Below are positions 1 through 7,884 of a stretch of 64,000 nt of DNA, one piece after another. The stretch covers positions 496,001 to 560,000 of the forward strand of contig NZ_AP018222.1 of the NCBI RefSeq assembly GCF_002368035.1, given 5' to 3'. The DNA comes from Nostoc linckia NIES-25. GTDB taxonomy: Bacteria > Cyanobacteriota > Cyanobacteriia > Cyanobacteriales > Nostocaceae. Positions within the stretch are counted from its first letter, which is position 1. Every line of letters starts with the position of its first letter. The notes beneath the pieces were generated by a model. That model ran no database searches and was not told the DNA's origin. It saw only the letters and a program-made list of their open reading frames with translations. The position numbers and the translations under genes are program-made.

Positions 1-795
1 TCCTTTTGGAAAAAGTCGCTGTTCTAATTCTTCATAGCTACCTTCAAAATCGCAATGACCATAAAGCGGACATTTTTGACAATAAATGCCTTTGGTATAG
101 CGTTCTAAATTTTCGCGATTAAAAAAATACGGTTTATGACTAAAGGTGCTGGCTACCCATTGCCAGGACATATTATTACTAGCAGGATCGCCATCTAAAA
201 GGTGTTCTAAAAACCATTTAGCTCCTGCTTGCCAACGAATCCGCCGCCAATGGACAATGTAAGCGGCTATCCACATCCGTCCGTGGTTATGTAAATAGCC
301 AGTTTCTCGTAAATCACGGCTGAAGCTGTCAATACAAACTCTACCTGTAGTTGCTTGTTTAATATCTGGCGGTAATTCCGATGCATATTCAGCCACAGTG
401 TAACCAGTTTTGTATTCTTCCTGGTCTTGCCAAATTCCATCGCCTAACTTTACATATAACCGCTGCCAATAATCCCGCCAGCCCAACTCGTTGATTAATT
501 TAGTAGCATCATTTTGTTGCTGTACCCGGTCAAGGACAAAATCTCGAATTTCTCGTAAACTCAAAACGCCGTAGCGGATGTAAGGCGAAAGTCGCGTGAC
601 TGCACCTGTGAAGAAATTGCGCGTTTGTGCGTAGCGTGCTGAGTCGATTTTTTGCAGCGCTTTTTCTGCGGCTTTGCGTCCTCCCAGAGTTTCGCTGATG
701 TGGTCATCGCGTTCGGTTGCATTTGGGAATTGTTCGCGCAGGTAAGCTACCAACTCATCGCGGTTGGCAAATTCGCGTCGCATATCTTTAGACAT
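1..795 (-). CDS. Photolyase/cryptochrome FAD-binding domain protein (partial, C-terminus off the left edge)
   Basis: Translated by hand: the reading frame is open from ATG at 795 to the window edge (265 codons). It matches the C-terminal FAD-binding domain of the photolyase/cryptochrome superfamily. Visible blocks are RLSPYIRYGVLSLRE (residues 68-82), ELGWRDYWQRLY (103-114), the flavin-pocket segment DLRETGYLHNHGRMWIAAY (161-179), and DGDPASNNMSWQWV (201-214). There is no N-terminal antenna alpha/beta domain, since the protein starts directly in the helical part, so it is a short photolyase-like protein. Cys153, Cys239, Cys242 and Cys248 have a spacing reminiscent of the [4Fe-4S] ligands of FeS-type bacterial photolyases. 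Blue-light-dependent DNA repair or a flavin-sensing role is possible; the true activity is unknown. Confidence 0.85.
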   Translation of the reverse strand, partial: MSKDMRREFANRDELVAYLREQFPNATERDDHISETLGGRKAAEKALQKIDSARYAQTRNFFTGAVTRLSPYIRYGVLSLREIRDFVLDRVQQQNDATKLINELGWRDYWQRLYVKLGDGIWQDQEEYKTGYTVAEYASELPPDIKQATTGRVCIDSFSRDLRETGYLHNHGRMWIAAYIVHWRRIRWQAGAKWFLEHLLDGDPASNNMSWQWVASTFSHKPYFFNRENLERYTKGIYCQKCPLYGHCDFEGSYEELEQRLFPKG

Positions 796-956
796 TTGAA
801 TTTTGAAGGGTGGGAATGGACAAATTAAAAATACCAGTAGGCTAAATCATTATTATGGCGGATTAACACCAGTAATTGTTCTCAACCTAATGAGATAACT
901 TTTTTGGCTGGCTGATTTCATGTCTGAAAACGATTGTGTATGATATCAAAATCTTT

Positions 957-985
957 GTAGAGACGTTGCAATTGCTAGTCTCTAC
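957..985. repeat. Short inverted repeat in the intergenic region
   Basis: GTAGAGAC (957-964) is matched exactly by GTCTCTAC (978-985), giving an 8-bp stem with a 13-nt loop. It lies between the divergent photolyase-like and peroxiredoxin genes. It looks like one of the many small palindromic repeats of this genome rather than a terminator, because no T-run follows. Confidence 0.45.
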
Positions 986-1063
986 ATCTGGATTCATTGT
1001 TAATTAATGAAGAGCGATCGCCTAACCTATGTACAATTCTAAAGCGGTTTTCACAGTGCAATC

Positions 1064-1543
1064 ATGAGCAACATTCCCCAAATCGATCAACCAGCGCCAG
1101 ATTTCTCCACACCTGACCAAAATGAGAATCCAATAACTCTCTCTGACTTTAGCGGTAAATGGGTTGTACTTTATTTCTACCCCAAAGATGACACCCCTGG
1201 CTGTACCACCGAAGCCAAAGATTTCAGCGAATTGCATGAAGACTTCAGCGCACTCGAAGCCAAAATCTTAGGTGTGAGTCCAGATTCTGGTAAATCCCAT
1301 TGTAAATTTATCACCAAACATAACTTGTCAATTATCCTCTTAAGCGACCCCGAACATATTTTGATAGAAGCTTATGGTGCTTGGCGTTTAAAGAAGTTTA
1401 TGGGCAAAGAATATATGGGTGTCGCTCGCTCAACTTTTTTAATTTCACCTGATAGAATTATTGCCTATACTTGGCCAAATGTGAAAACTAAAGGTCATGC
1501 TCAAGCCGTTTTAAGCAAATTACGGGAATTAGCAGCCATATAA
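1064..1543 (+). CDS. bcp: Thioredoxin-dependent peroxiredoxin, PrxQ/BCP family
   Basis: A 159-residue protein of the usual PrxQ/BCP length. It reduces hydrogen and alkyl peroxides with electrons from thioredoxin. The peroxidatic site is FYPKDDTPGCTTEA, with Cys47 as the peroxidatic cysteine and Thr44/Pro45 before it. The common C-X4-C resolving cysteine is absent: position 52 is Lys. Cys80 (in SGKSHCKF, the helix-3 region) is the only plausible resolving cysteine, as in the alpha-3 class of PrxQ. No transit or signal peptide is visible, so it should be cytosolic. A HIP1 octamer lies about 45 bp upstream. It appears monocistronic, followed by MITE-like repeats. Confidence 0.93.
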   Translation: MSNIPQIDQPAPDFSTPDQNENPITLSDFSGKWVVLYFYPKDDTPGCTTEAKDFSELHEDFSALEAKILGVSPDSGKSHCKFITKHNLSIILLSDPEHILIEAYGAWRLKKFMGKEYMGVARSTFLISPDRIIAYTWPNVKTKGHAQAVLSKLRELAAI

Positions 1544-1560
1544 ATGGAACTGGATGCAAA

Positions 1561-1677
1561 TATAGCAGTCCTAAATTATTTGTGAAAGCGTCTCGTAAAG
1601 AAGGCGTCTTGGCGGTAGCTTGTAGCAAGCTGCTGGGGGTCAGCGTTAATTTTTACAACTGAGATAGGATCGCTATA
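1561..1677. mobile_element. MITE-like element, TATAGC-end family (copy 1)
   Basis: The left end begins TATAGCAGTCCTAAATTA (1561). The right end, read as reverse complement, begins TATAGCGATCCTATCTCA (1677). The two ends are imperfect inverted repeats of about 25 bp. Termini of TA suggest a TA target duplication of the IS630/Tc1 kind. There is no transposase gene inside. It shares its last TA with the next copy, so the two are head-to-tail. Confidence 0.6.
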
Positions 1678-1855
1678 TAGCAGTCTTATTTTATTTGTGA
1701 AAAATATAGAGAAGGAAACGTAGACGCGCCAGCGGCTTGCCGCAGGCTACCGCAAATTACGCATAGACGCGGAGCCGCTTCCCGCAGGGTAGGACGCAAA
1801 GGGAAGAAAGAAGAAAGAGATATGTAATTTTGACAAATGATTTAGGATTGCTATA
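1676..1855. mobile_element. MITE-like element, TATAGC-end family (copy 2) carrying a GC-rich palindromic repeat
   Basis: The left end begins TATAGCAGTCTTATTTTA (1676). The right end, as reverse complement, begins TATAGCAATCCTAAATCA (1855). The middle (about 1719-1795) holds a GC-rich repeat with pieces such as CTTGCCGCAGGCTACCGC and GGAGCCGCTTCCCGCAGGG, a type seen again near 29485 and 60917. No coding capacity. Confidence 0.6.
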
Positions 1856-1879
1856 GTAGTATATCCAGTTGCATGAACT

Positions 1880-2533
1880 ATGGTTCAAGTTATTCAAGCT
1901 CAAAATGTCACTCTTGCTTACTTAAAGAAAAAATTTGGTTTACACCAGTCTGAAGACGAGCAGTTTTTTACAGAGTGGCTTGAGTTTTTACCTGAAATTT
2001 CCGAATTGGAAAAGCAATATTTAAACCGAGTTAAAACTAACTATCTCAATGTTTTAGAAAACGCTCCTCTTTTGGAAGAGGCAGTAAAATTGGTAGTATT
2101 GTCTCCTCTGCTCGATTTAGCTGGTTTTTATCTTCCTCATTTTTATATTGCAACAGAAGAAAGTATAGAAATTAGCGAAGAAATTATTAGCGATCGCGAA
2201 AGTACTGAAGAAACTAAAGAAATTATCAAAGGTAGAATTGATGTTCTTGTTCTACAGGATAAGTTATGGTTACTGATAATTGAATCTAAAAGATCTAATT
2301 TTTCTTTGGCAAAGGCAATTCCTCAAGCATTAACTTATATTTTGGCGGTTCCTCAGCCTAATTATCCTGTATATTCATTGGTACTTAATGGAGAGGATTT
2401 TCAATTTATAAAATTGATTCAAGGAAATAAACCAATTTATGCATTATCTGGAAGGTTTACTTTATATAGACGTGAAAACGAATTATACAAAATTTTAAGT
2501 ATCTTAAAAAAATTAGGACAAATTTTGATGTAA
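1880..2533 (+). CDS. PD-(D/E)XK nuclease-like protein (restriction-subunit-N-like), upstream paralogue
   Basis: A 217-residue protein found widely in cyanobacteria and often labelled restriction endonuclease subunit R. The core GRIDVLVLQDKLWLLIIESKR gives the D-(X)n-E-X-K signature of the PD-(D/E)XK fold (Asp121, Glu135, Lys137), preceded by a helix with Glu67 (EEAVKLVVLSPLL). It closely resembles the next gene: the first 90 residues are nearly collinear and the C-terminal block ELYKILSILKKL is shared. An insertion at 101-117 (acidic, EIISDRESTEETK-like) is absent from the paralogue and contains a HIP1-like GCGATCGC. There is no methylase or specificity gene beside it, so a classical type I system is unlikely. 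Substrate unknown. Confidence 0.7.
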   Translation: MVQVIQAQNVTLAYLKKKFGLHQSEDEQFFTEWLEFLPEISELEKQYLNRVKTNYLNVLENAPLLEEAVKLVVLSPLLDLAGFYLPHFYIATEESIEISEEIISDRESTEETKEIIKGRIDVLVLQDKLWLLIIESKRSNFSLAKAIPQALTYILAVPQPNYPVYSLVLNGEDFQFIKLIQGNKPIYALSGRFTLYRRENELYKILSILKKLGQILM

Positions 2534-2605
2534 TTATCTTTGTTATTTTTGTTTTAGTTAAGATAAAAATGTCATAATATTTTTACTCTATTTTTTAAAA
2601 AAATT

Positions 2606-3232
2606 ATGGTTCAATTTATCCAAGCACAAAATGTCGGACTTGCCTATTTACAGGAAAAATTTAGCCTCCAGTTAGCTGAAGATGACGCATTCTTCACAGA
2701 ATGGTTTGAAAATTTGCCGGAAATTACAGATTTAGAAAAGCAAGATTTAGACAGAATAAAATTTAATTTCCTCCGTTTAGCTAAGCGTCCTCCTTTATCA
2801 GAAGACACAGTAAAATTAGTAGTGTTATCTCCTTTACTCAATTTAGCTGGATTTTATGATGAGCCTTTTTATATTAGAAGCGAGGAATCAATTAAAATCT
2901 CTGTTGAAGATGAAGGAGAAATTATTAGAGGTAGGATTGATATTTTAGTTATTCAAGAAAAATTGTGGTTGTTAGTAATTGAATCTAAGAGGTCGAGTTT
3001 TTCACTGTTAGAAACCATCCCTCAAGCACTTGTTTATATGCTGGCGAGTCCTAATTCTGAGAAACCTGTGTTTGTATTAGTAACTAGTGGAGAAGATTTT
3101 CAATTTATCAAGCTGATAAAACAAGATAAACCTGAGTATATTTTGTCTGATAAATTTACTTTGTCTAAGCGGAAAAATGAACTGTATAAAGTTCTAAGTA
3201 TATTAAAAAAATTGAGCCAAATTTTGAGTTAA
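2606..3232 (+). CDS. PD-(D/E)XK nuclease-like protein, downstream tandem paralogue
   Basis: A 208-residue tandem duplicate of the preceding gene, 72 bp downstream on the same strand. The signature is Asp112 in RGRIDILVIQ and Glu126-X-Lys128 in LLVIESKRSS, with the upstream helix Glu in SEDTVKLVVLSPLL. All catalytic-type residues are kept in both copies, so neither looks dead. Its stop codon is 3 bp before the ATG of the cysteine desulfurase, which implies co-transcription and perhaps translational coupling. Function unknown; a nuclease role is inferred from the fold only. Confidence 0.7.
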   Translation: MVQFIQAQNVGLAYLQEKFSLQLAEDDAFFTEWFENLPEITDLEKQDLDRIKFNFLRLAKRPPLSEDTVKLVVLSPLLNLAGFYDEPFYIRSEESIKISVEDEGEIIRGRIDILVIQEKLWLLVIESKRSSFSLLETIPQALVYMLASPNSEKPVFVLVTSGEDFQFIKLIKQDKPEYILSDKFTLSKRKNELYKVLSILKKLSQILS

Positions 3233-3235
3233 TTT

Positions 3236-4447
3236 ATGTCTATTCGCCCTATCTACCTCGATTGCCACGCTACCACACCTGTAGATGAACGGGTATTAGC
3301 AGTGATGCTCCCTTATTTTACAGAACACTTTGGTAACCCAGCCAGTATTAGCCATGTTTACGGTTGGGAAGCAGAAGCAGCTGTTAAACAAACACGAGAA
3401 ATATTAGCAGCAGCAATTAACGCTAGTCCTGAAGAAATTATTTTCACCAGTGGTGCAACAGAAGCGAATAATTTAGCTATTAAAGGTGTTGCAGAAGCTT
3501 ATTTTAAAAAAGGTCAACATATTATTACTGTTGCTACCGAACATAGCGCTGTTCTTGATCCTTGTAATTATCTAAAAACTCTGGGTTTTGAAATTACTAT
3601 TTTGCCAGTTAAAAAAGATGGATTAATTGATTTAACTGAGTTAGAAAAAGCTTTCCGTCCGGAGACGATTTTGGTATCGGTGATGGCTGCAAATAACGAA
3701 ATTGGTGTATTGCAACCATTGGCAGAAATTGGGGAAATATGCCGCGCTCGCCAAATCATTTTTCACACCGACGCCGCCCAAGCTATTGGTAAAATTCCCT
3801 TGGACGTGCAAGCGATGAAAATTGACTTAATGTCGCTCACAGCACATAAAGTATATGGACCAAAAGGCATCGGAGCCTTATACGTCCGCAGGCGCAACCC
3901 CAGAGTACAACTGGCTCCACAGCAACACGGAGGCGGACACGAGCGGGGAATGCGTTCTGGTACATTGTATACACCGCAAATTGTCGGCTTCGGTAAAGCT
4001 GTAGAAATCGCTTTGGCGGAACAAGCCACAGAAACGCAACGTTTCACCGAACTCAGACAAAGTTTGTGGGAACCACTTTCGCAACTTTCAGGAGTTCATC
4101 TCAACGGACATCCCCAAGCGCGATTAGCCGGAAACTTGAATATCAGCGTTGAGGGGGTGGATGGAGCCGCACTTTTGCTCGGATTGCAGCCAGTAATGGC
4201 AGTTTCTTCTGGTTCTGCTTGCTCCTCTACAAATACCTCACCCTCCCATGTTCTTACAGCACTGGGACATTCGCCAAAGCTAGCTTATGCATCGATACGG
4301 TTTGGTATTGGCAGGTTTAATACACAAGAGGAAATTGATATTGTAGCCAAACATGCGATCGCCACCATTCAAAGTTTGCGTAATTCTGCTTTTGTGAGTT
4401 TGGGGAGTAGGGAGGTGGCAACGCCTTGGGAAAAGGGGAAAGGTTAA
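3236..4447 (+). CDS. iscS: Cysteine desulfurase, class I (NifS/IscS type)
   Basis: A PLP enzyme that takes sulfur from cysteine as a persulfide for Fe-S cluster and thiocofactor synthesis. The Schiff-base Lys is Lys205 in SLTAHKVYGPKG. His104 (TEHSAV), Asp179 (HTDAAQ) and Gln182 bind PLP. The persulfide Cys329 lies in VSSGSACSSTNTSPSH, whose long flexible loop marks the NifS/IscS class rather than SufS. The enzyme core ends near residue 385. The last residues (ATPWEKGKG) read into a purine-rich repeat that supplies the stop codon. No iscU or nif genes lie next to it, so the iscS/nifS name is by class only. A NifU-C protein is encoded at 26.4 kb. Confidence 0.9.
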   Translation: MSIRPIYLDCHATTPVDERVLAVMLPYFTEHFGNPASISHVYGWEAEAAVKQTREILAAAINASPEEIIFTSGATEANNLAIKGVAEAYFKKGQHIITVATEHSAVLDPCNYLKTLGFEITILPVKKDGLIDLTELEKAFRPETILVSVMAANNEIGVLQPLAEIGEICRARQIIFHTDAAQAIGKIPLDVQAMKIDLMSLTAHKVYGPKGIGALYVRRRNPRVQLAPQQHGGGHERGMRSGTLYTPQIVGFGKAVEIALAEQATETQRFTELRQSLWEPLSQLSGVHLNGHPQARLAGNLNISVEGVDGAALLLGLQPVMAVSSGSACSSTNTSPSHVLTALGHSPKLAYASIRFGIGRFNTQEEIDIVAKHAIATIQSLRNSAFVSLGSREVATPWEKGKG

Positions 4448-4500
4448 AGGGAAAAGGAGGGATCTTTCTTTTGCCCTTTGCTCTTTGCCCCATGCTCTTT
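4427..4500. repeat. Purine/pyrimidine hairpin repeat between convergent genes
   Basis: A purine-rich arm (GGGAAAAGGGGAAAGG and similar) is followed by a pyrimidine-rich arm (CCCTTTGCTCTTTGCCCC), able to fold as a long imperfect hairpin. It overlaps the last codons of the cysteine desulfurase and reaches the stop of the aldo/keto reductase. It may double as a bidirectional terminator. Confidence 0.6.
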
Positions 4501-5456
4501 TAGGGATTTTCCTGGATGAAAGTTTGAATTTCATCTATTTCCTGCTCATTGAGGCGAAAATCTCCAGCACCGATGATTCCTTCGACTTGCTGGGGATTGC
4601 GTCCGCCAACGATCGCCGCTGTCACCGCCGGATTATTTAAAGTCCAAGCGATCGCCACTTCACCAGGGGAACGGCCGTGTTGTTCGCCAATATTTTTCAA
4701 CACTTCCACCAGCTTCAGATTCCGAGATAGACGCGGTTCTTGGAATTCACTGCTGTTCTTGCGCCAGTCATCATCAGGGAAATTGGCAACCCGCTCAGGT
4801 GTCATTTTTCCTGTAAGCAAGCCAGATTGCATCGGGGAATAAACAATTACACCGATGTTATTTTCTTTGCAGAAAGGCAAAATTTCCTTTTCAACATTAG
4901 GTTTGACTAGTGAATAAGGCGGTTGCAATGAAGTGACTGGCGCAATCTTCTGAGCGCGTTGCAACTGTTGGACATTGAAATTTGAAACCCCGATATAGCG
5001 AACCTTACCTTCATCTTTTAGCTTGGACAGAGTTGTCCACCCTTCTTCAATTTCTGCATCTGGGTTCGGCCAATGGATTTGGTAAAGATCGATGGTTTCA
5101 ATATCCAGTCGGCGCAGACTAGCTTCAACCTCCCGCCGTATAGAATCAGCCTTGAGGCTGTTACCAATTTTGCCCTTTTCATCCCAGATCATCGAGCATT
5201 TAGTAAAAATGTAGGGGCGATCGGATCGACCTTTGAGCGCCTTGGCAACAACCTCCTCCGAATGTCCCAGACCATAGATAGCTGCGGTGTCAATCCAATT
5301 CACACCGAGGTCAAGAGCGCGATTGATGGCTGCGATCGATTCTTCGTCGTCCTGCGCTCCCCAACCAAAAGTCCAGTCACCTCCACCGATCGCCCAAGCA
5401 CCAAAGCCAATTGGAGTAATGTGAAGCTCTGAATTCCCAAGCTGTTTGGTTTGCAT
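4500..5456 (-). CDS. Aldo/keto reductase
   Basis: A 318-residue NAD(P)H-dependent oxidoreductase of the AKR superfamily ((beta/alpha)8 barrel). The catalytic tetrad is visible: Asp56 (NWIDTAAIYG), Tyr61, Lys86 (YIFTKCS) and His128 (DLYQIHWPNPD). The signature GVSNFNVQQLQRA and the cofactor end AIVGGRNPQQVEG are present. It resembles the bacterial YghZ/general AKR type that reduces aldehydes and ketones; the substrate cannot be read from the sequence. It converges with the cysteine desulfurase, with a hairpin repeat in the short gap. There is no partner gene upstream: a MITE and the divergent SDR gene follow. Confidence 0.88.
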   Translation of the reverse strand: MQTKQLGNSELHITPIGFGAWAIGGGDWTFGWGAQDDEESIAAINRALDLGVNWIDTAAIYGLGHSEEVVAKALKGRSDRPYIFTKCSMIWDEKGKIGNSLKADSIRREVEASLRRLDIETIDLYQIHWPNPDAEIEEGWTTLSKLKDEGKVRYIGVSNFNVQQLQRAQKIAPVTSLQPPYSLVKPNVEKEILPFCKENNIGVIVYSPMQSGLLTGKMTPERVANFPDDDWRKNSSEFQEPRLSRNLKLVEVLKNIGEQHGRSPGEVAIAWTLNNPAVTAAIVGGRNPQQVEGIIGAGDFRLNEQEIDEIQTFIQENP

Positions 5457-5600
5457 ATCTACTTTTCTCCCAGAATTTTTGAGTCAATTCGTAGTGTAGG
5501 CTGCCAATATTGTCTCAACCGCTATCTCAGGTGTGAATGACTACTAGTGTAAACACTATAGTTAATCACACTTGTGTAGGATTACTCAATCCTAAATATT

Positions 5601-5754
5601 ACGTGAGTTCGATGAACCTCTCCCCAACCCCTCTCCGAGACGGAGAGGGGCTTTAATATCCTGAATTAGGCACGAAAAATTAGGCTTTCTAAGCCTCTCC
5701 CCGAAACGAGGAGAGGTTTGGAGAGGGGTTCTTTGGCATCTGTCGAACTCACGT
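5601..5754. mobile_element. MITE with 12-bp terminal inverted repeats and 8-bp target duplication
   Basis: ACGTGAGTTCGA (5601-5612) is exactly inverted at 5743-5754. The flanks are identical 8-bp direct repeats TAAATATT (5593-5600 and 5755-5762), the mark of a transposition event. The 154-bp interior is a C/T-rich and G/A-rich pair of sub-repeats (CTCTCCCCAACCCCTCTCC and its relatives) without an ORF. It sits between the divergent AKR and SDR genes. Confidence 0.8.
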
Positions 5755-5838
5755 TAAATATTGTGTTGAGAACATACTACATATACACTAGAGTGGCTTG
5801 AAAATACTAGCAGTTGTCAGCTAAATACAGAGAATAAT

Positions 5839-6579
5839 ATGTCAGAAGATTTAAAAGGCAAAATTGCACTTATTACAGGTGCAAACAAAGGTATTGGCTA
5901 TGAAATCGCACGTCAACTAGGTTCTAGGGGTGCTACTGTGGTTATTGGTGCTAGAGATATCGGACGCGGTGAAGAAGCGGCGAATAAACTTCGTTTAAAT
6001 AATATCGAAGCCAAAGCAGTTCAACTCGATGTAGTAGACCAAAAAACAATCGACTCTGCGGCTCAACAAATTGAAAGCGAATTCGGAAAACTTGATATCC
6101 TGGTTAACAATGCTGGGATAGTAAGTGATGGCGATCGCCTTCCACCCAGTCAAGTTGATATTCAAACACTGCGACACACTTACGAGACAAACGTCTTTGG
6201 AGTATTTGCAGTCACAAAAGCCCTATTGCCACTTTTGAAGAAGTCAACAGCAGGGCGAATAGTAAATGTATCAAGCGGCTTAGGTTCTCTAACTCTCAAC
6301 TTAGATCCAAGTTATGAATTTTTTGATTTTAAGTTTGTTGCTTATAACTCATCAAAAACAGCAGTAAACGCCCTCACAGTTTTATTTGCTGCTGAGTTGA
6401 AAGATACCCCCATAAAAGTCAATGCTGCCGACCCTGGTTACACAGCAACCGACATCAATCAAAATCAAGGTCACCGCACTGTCGAACAGGGAGCCACAGC
6501 AGCAGTCAGACTCGCTACCCTCCCCGACGATGGTTCTACCGGAGGGTTTTTTGACGAAAATGGCGTGCTTCCGTGGTAG
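5839..6579 (+). CDS. Short-chain dehydrogenase/reductase (SDR)
   Basis: A 246-residue classical SDR with a Rossmann fold. The cofactor motif is TGANKGIG (13-20), followed by NNAG (90-93), the catalytic Ser in NVSSGLGS (about 145) and the YNSSK dyad Tyr169/Lys173. PGYTATDIN matches the post-catalytic loop. The insertion before the Tyr (LNLDPSYEFFDFKFVAYN) is that of the plant and bacterial carbonyl-reductase-like subgroup. Arg39 after the second strand (IGARDIGRG) suggests NADP(H). It reduces a carbonyl of unknown identity. A hairpin repeat begins at its stop codon. Confidence 0.88.
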   Translation: MSEDLKGKIALITGANKGIGYEIARQLGSRGATVVIGARDIGRGEEAANKLRLNNIEAKAVQLDVVDQKTIDSAAQQIESEFGKLDILVNNAGIVSDGDRLPPSQVDIQTLRHTYETNVFGVFAVTKALLPLLKKSTAGRIVNVSSGLGSLTLNLDPSYEFFDFKFVAYNSSKTAVNALTVLFAAELKDTPIKVNAADPGYTATDINQNQGHRTVEQGATAAVRLATLPDDGSTGGFFDENGVLPW

Positions 6580-6680
6580 AAGAAAAGGGAAAAGGGGAAA
6601 GGTTAAAGGGAAAAGGAGGGGTCTTTGCTTCTTCCTATGACCTTTGCCCCTTGCCCTTTGCCGTTTCCCCTTGGCGAAGC
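6577..6680. repeat. Purine/pyrimidine hairpin repeat between convergent genes
   Basis: AGAAAAGGGAAAAGGGG and GGTTAAAGGGAAAAGGAGG are followed by CCTTTGCCCCTTGCCC and similar, so the two halves are near reverse complements. It begins at the stop codon of the SDR gene and ends about 20 bp before the stop of the S51 peptidase. It belongs to the same family as the repeats at 4.4, 18.2, 23.3, 26, 37.5 and 41.6 kb. Confidence 0.6.
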
Positions 6681-6698
6681 CATCACCCCAGTCACCAC

Positions 6699-7745
6699 TC
6701 AATAAGGATTTGAATCAATCCGTCCCCTTTTAACACTCCTGAGATAGTATCCAGAAGTTGGTCTGTTTCTTAAGTTGAAGGTGTCGCCACGGGGAACTCT
6801 CCAAATTTTATAGTTAGAGAATGTCAAAGGCGATCGCGGTTCGCAGACTTCCGGCATACGATCGCCCAGTACAAAGTATGCTGCACCCCTACCTATAACT
6901 TTCACCAGACCGTATTTATCTATAACTACCGACGTACTTTCACTAACTGCAATACCCAAAACACTACTAGATACACCATCCTTAATTTGACGGGCAATAA
7001 AAGCCATAATTCGACCCATTCTTTCTCGTCTATCGAAGTGTGTATCTACGATGGTTCCTTTCAAATAACCCCAATTCAAAAAATTGTAAGTAAAAGTAAT
7101 GTCTCGATAAGGATCTTCGAGTGCATCTCTAGTTTCAATGCCTTTTTCCGAAGAAGCACAAGCATCATAGACATACTCACTTTGAATCATTGCACCCGCA
7201 CTGGTGCCACCAATACCACCTCCCTTTAGGTAAACTGACTTAACAGCAGCCTCCAGCTTCGTGTCTTTCCAACTGCGAACGTATTGACATTGGTCGCCAC
7301 CAGCAAAGAAAATCACGTCAGCATTTCTGATTTTTTCAGCAATCTCAGCTTTGTTCGCTTCTTCGCGATTGCTAACAATCAAAGTTTCTACTGAGTTTAC
7401 GCCTTTCATAGCAGAAATTAGGCGATTGTAATCGTGATTACCATAGGTGCGGATAACGACAACGTTGACTTTGGTGGCGGAGTTAGTACCCCCCCTAACT
7501 TCGTTAATCATCCACTGAATAGCATCATCGACATCGGGGCCTCCCCCGCCCAAGCTAAGAACCGGGCCAGCTAGGGAAGGAGAACGGACATCAAAAGAGG
7601 GCGAAGGGGGAACATCAATAGTGTCGCCTAAGAAATAGCGTTTCCAATTTGCTATAAAACGGGTTATAACGAAGATTCCCATCTTAAACAACTTGATTGC
7701 TCTACTCTTCAAGCGCCTTGGTACGTTTGGGAATGCCTTTGTCAT
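6699..7745 (-). CDS. Cyanophycinase-like serine peptidase (family S51)
   Basis: A 348-residue member of the S51/class-I glutamine-amidotransferase-like fold. The nucleophile elbow is GGTSAGAM with Ser182. FFAGGDQ (146-152) and IVDTHFDRRERMGR (232-245, His236) are the other conserved blocks of cyanophycinases, which cut the Asp-Arg polymer cyanophycin into beta-Asp-Arg dipeptides. It is longer than typical CphB (about 270 residues). The extra part is a basic, partly hydrophobic N-terminus (residues 1-55, with SRAIKLFKMGIFVITRF) that could be a membrane or signal-like segment. No cphA synthetase is nearby, so peptide storage turnover is plausible but a different peptide substrate cannot be excluded. 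Confidence 0.75.
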   Translation of the reverse strand: MTKAFPNVPRRLKSRAIKLFKMGIFVITRFIANWKRYFLGDTIDVPPSPSFDVRSPSLAGPVLSLGGGGPDVDDAIQWMINEVRGGTNSATKVNVVVIRTYGNHDYNRLISAMKGVNSVETLIVSNREEANKAEIAEKIRNADVIFFAGGDQCQYVRSWKDTKLEAAVKSVYLKGGGIGGTSAGAMIQSEYVYDACASSEKGIETRDALEDPYRDITFTYNFLNWGYLKGTIVDTHFDRRERMGRIMAFIARQIKDGVSSSVLGIAVSESTSVVIDKYGLVKVIGRGAAYFVLGDRMPEVCEPRSPLTFSNYKIWRVPRGDTFNLRNRPTSGYYLRSVKRGRIDSNPY

Positions 7746-7820
7746 ACTAAACTTCTGATGCAGACTCCAATTATTGTTAAGCTGTTACGCATTTGAATTG
7801 CTTATTTATTCGTGAATATT

Positions 7821-7884
7821 GTCCTTAGCCATTGGTCATTTGTTCTTTATAAACACAAATAACCAATGACAAATGACAAAGGAC
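7821..7884. repeat. Imperfect inverted repeat of the CATTTGTCATT type
   Basis: The left arm GTCCTTAGCCATTGGTCATT (7821-7840) and the right arm ending ATGACAAATGACAAAGGAC (7884) pair over about 24 positions with few mismatches. The gap 7746-8479 otherwise holds a coding-like fragment and a terminator, listed separately. Nothing else recognisable was seen there. Confidence 0.5.

Noticed and set aside
3763..4047. Minus-strand ORF within the cysteine desulfurase
   Set aside because: Shadow of a strongly conserved gene on the other strand, no ribosome binding site.
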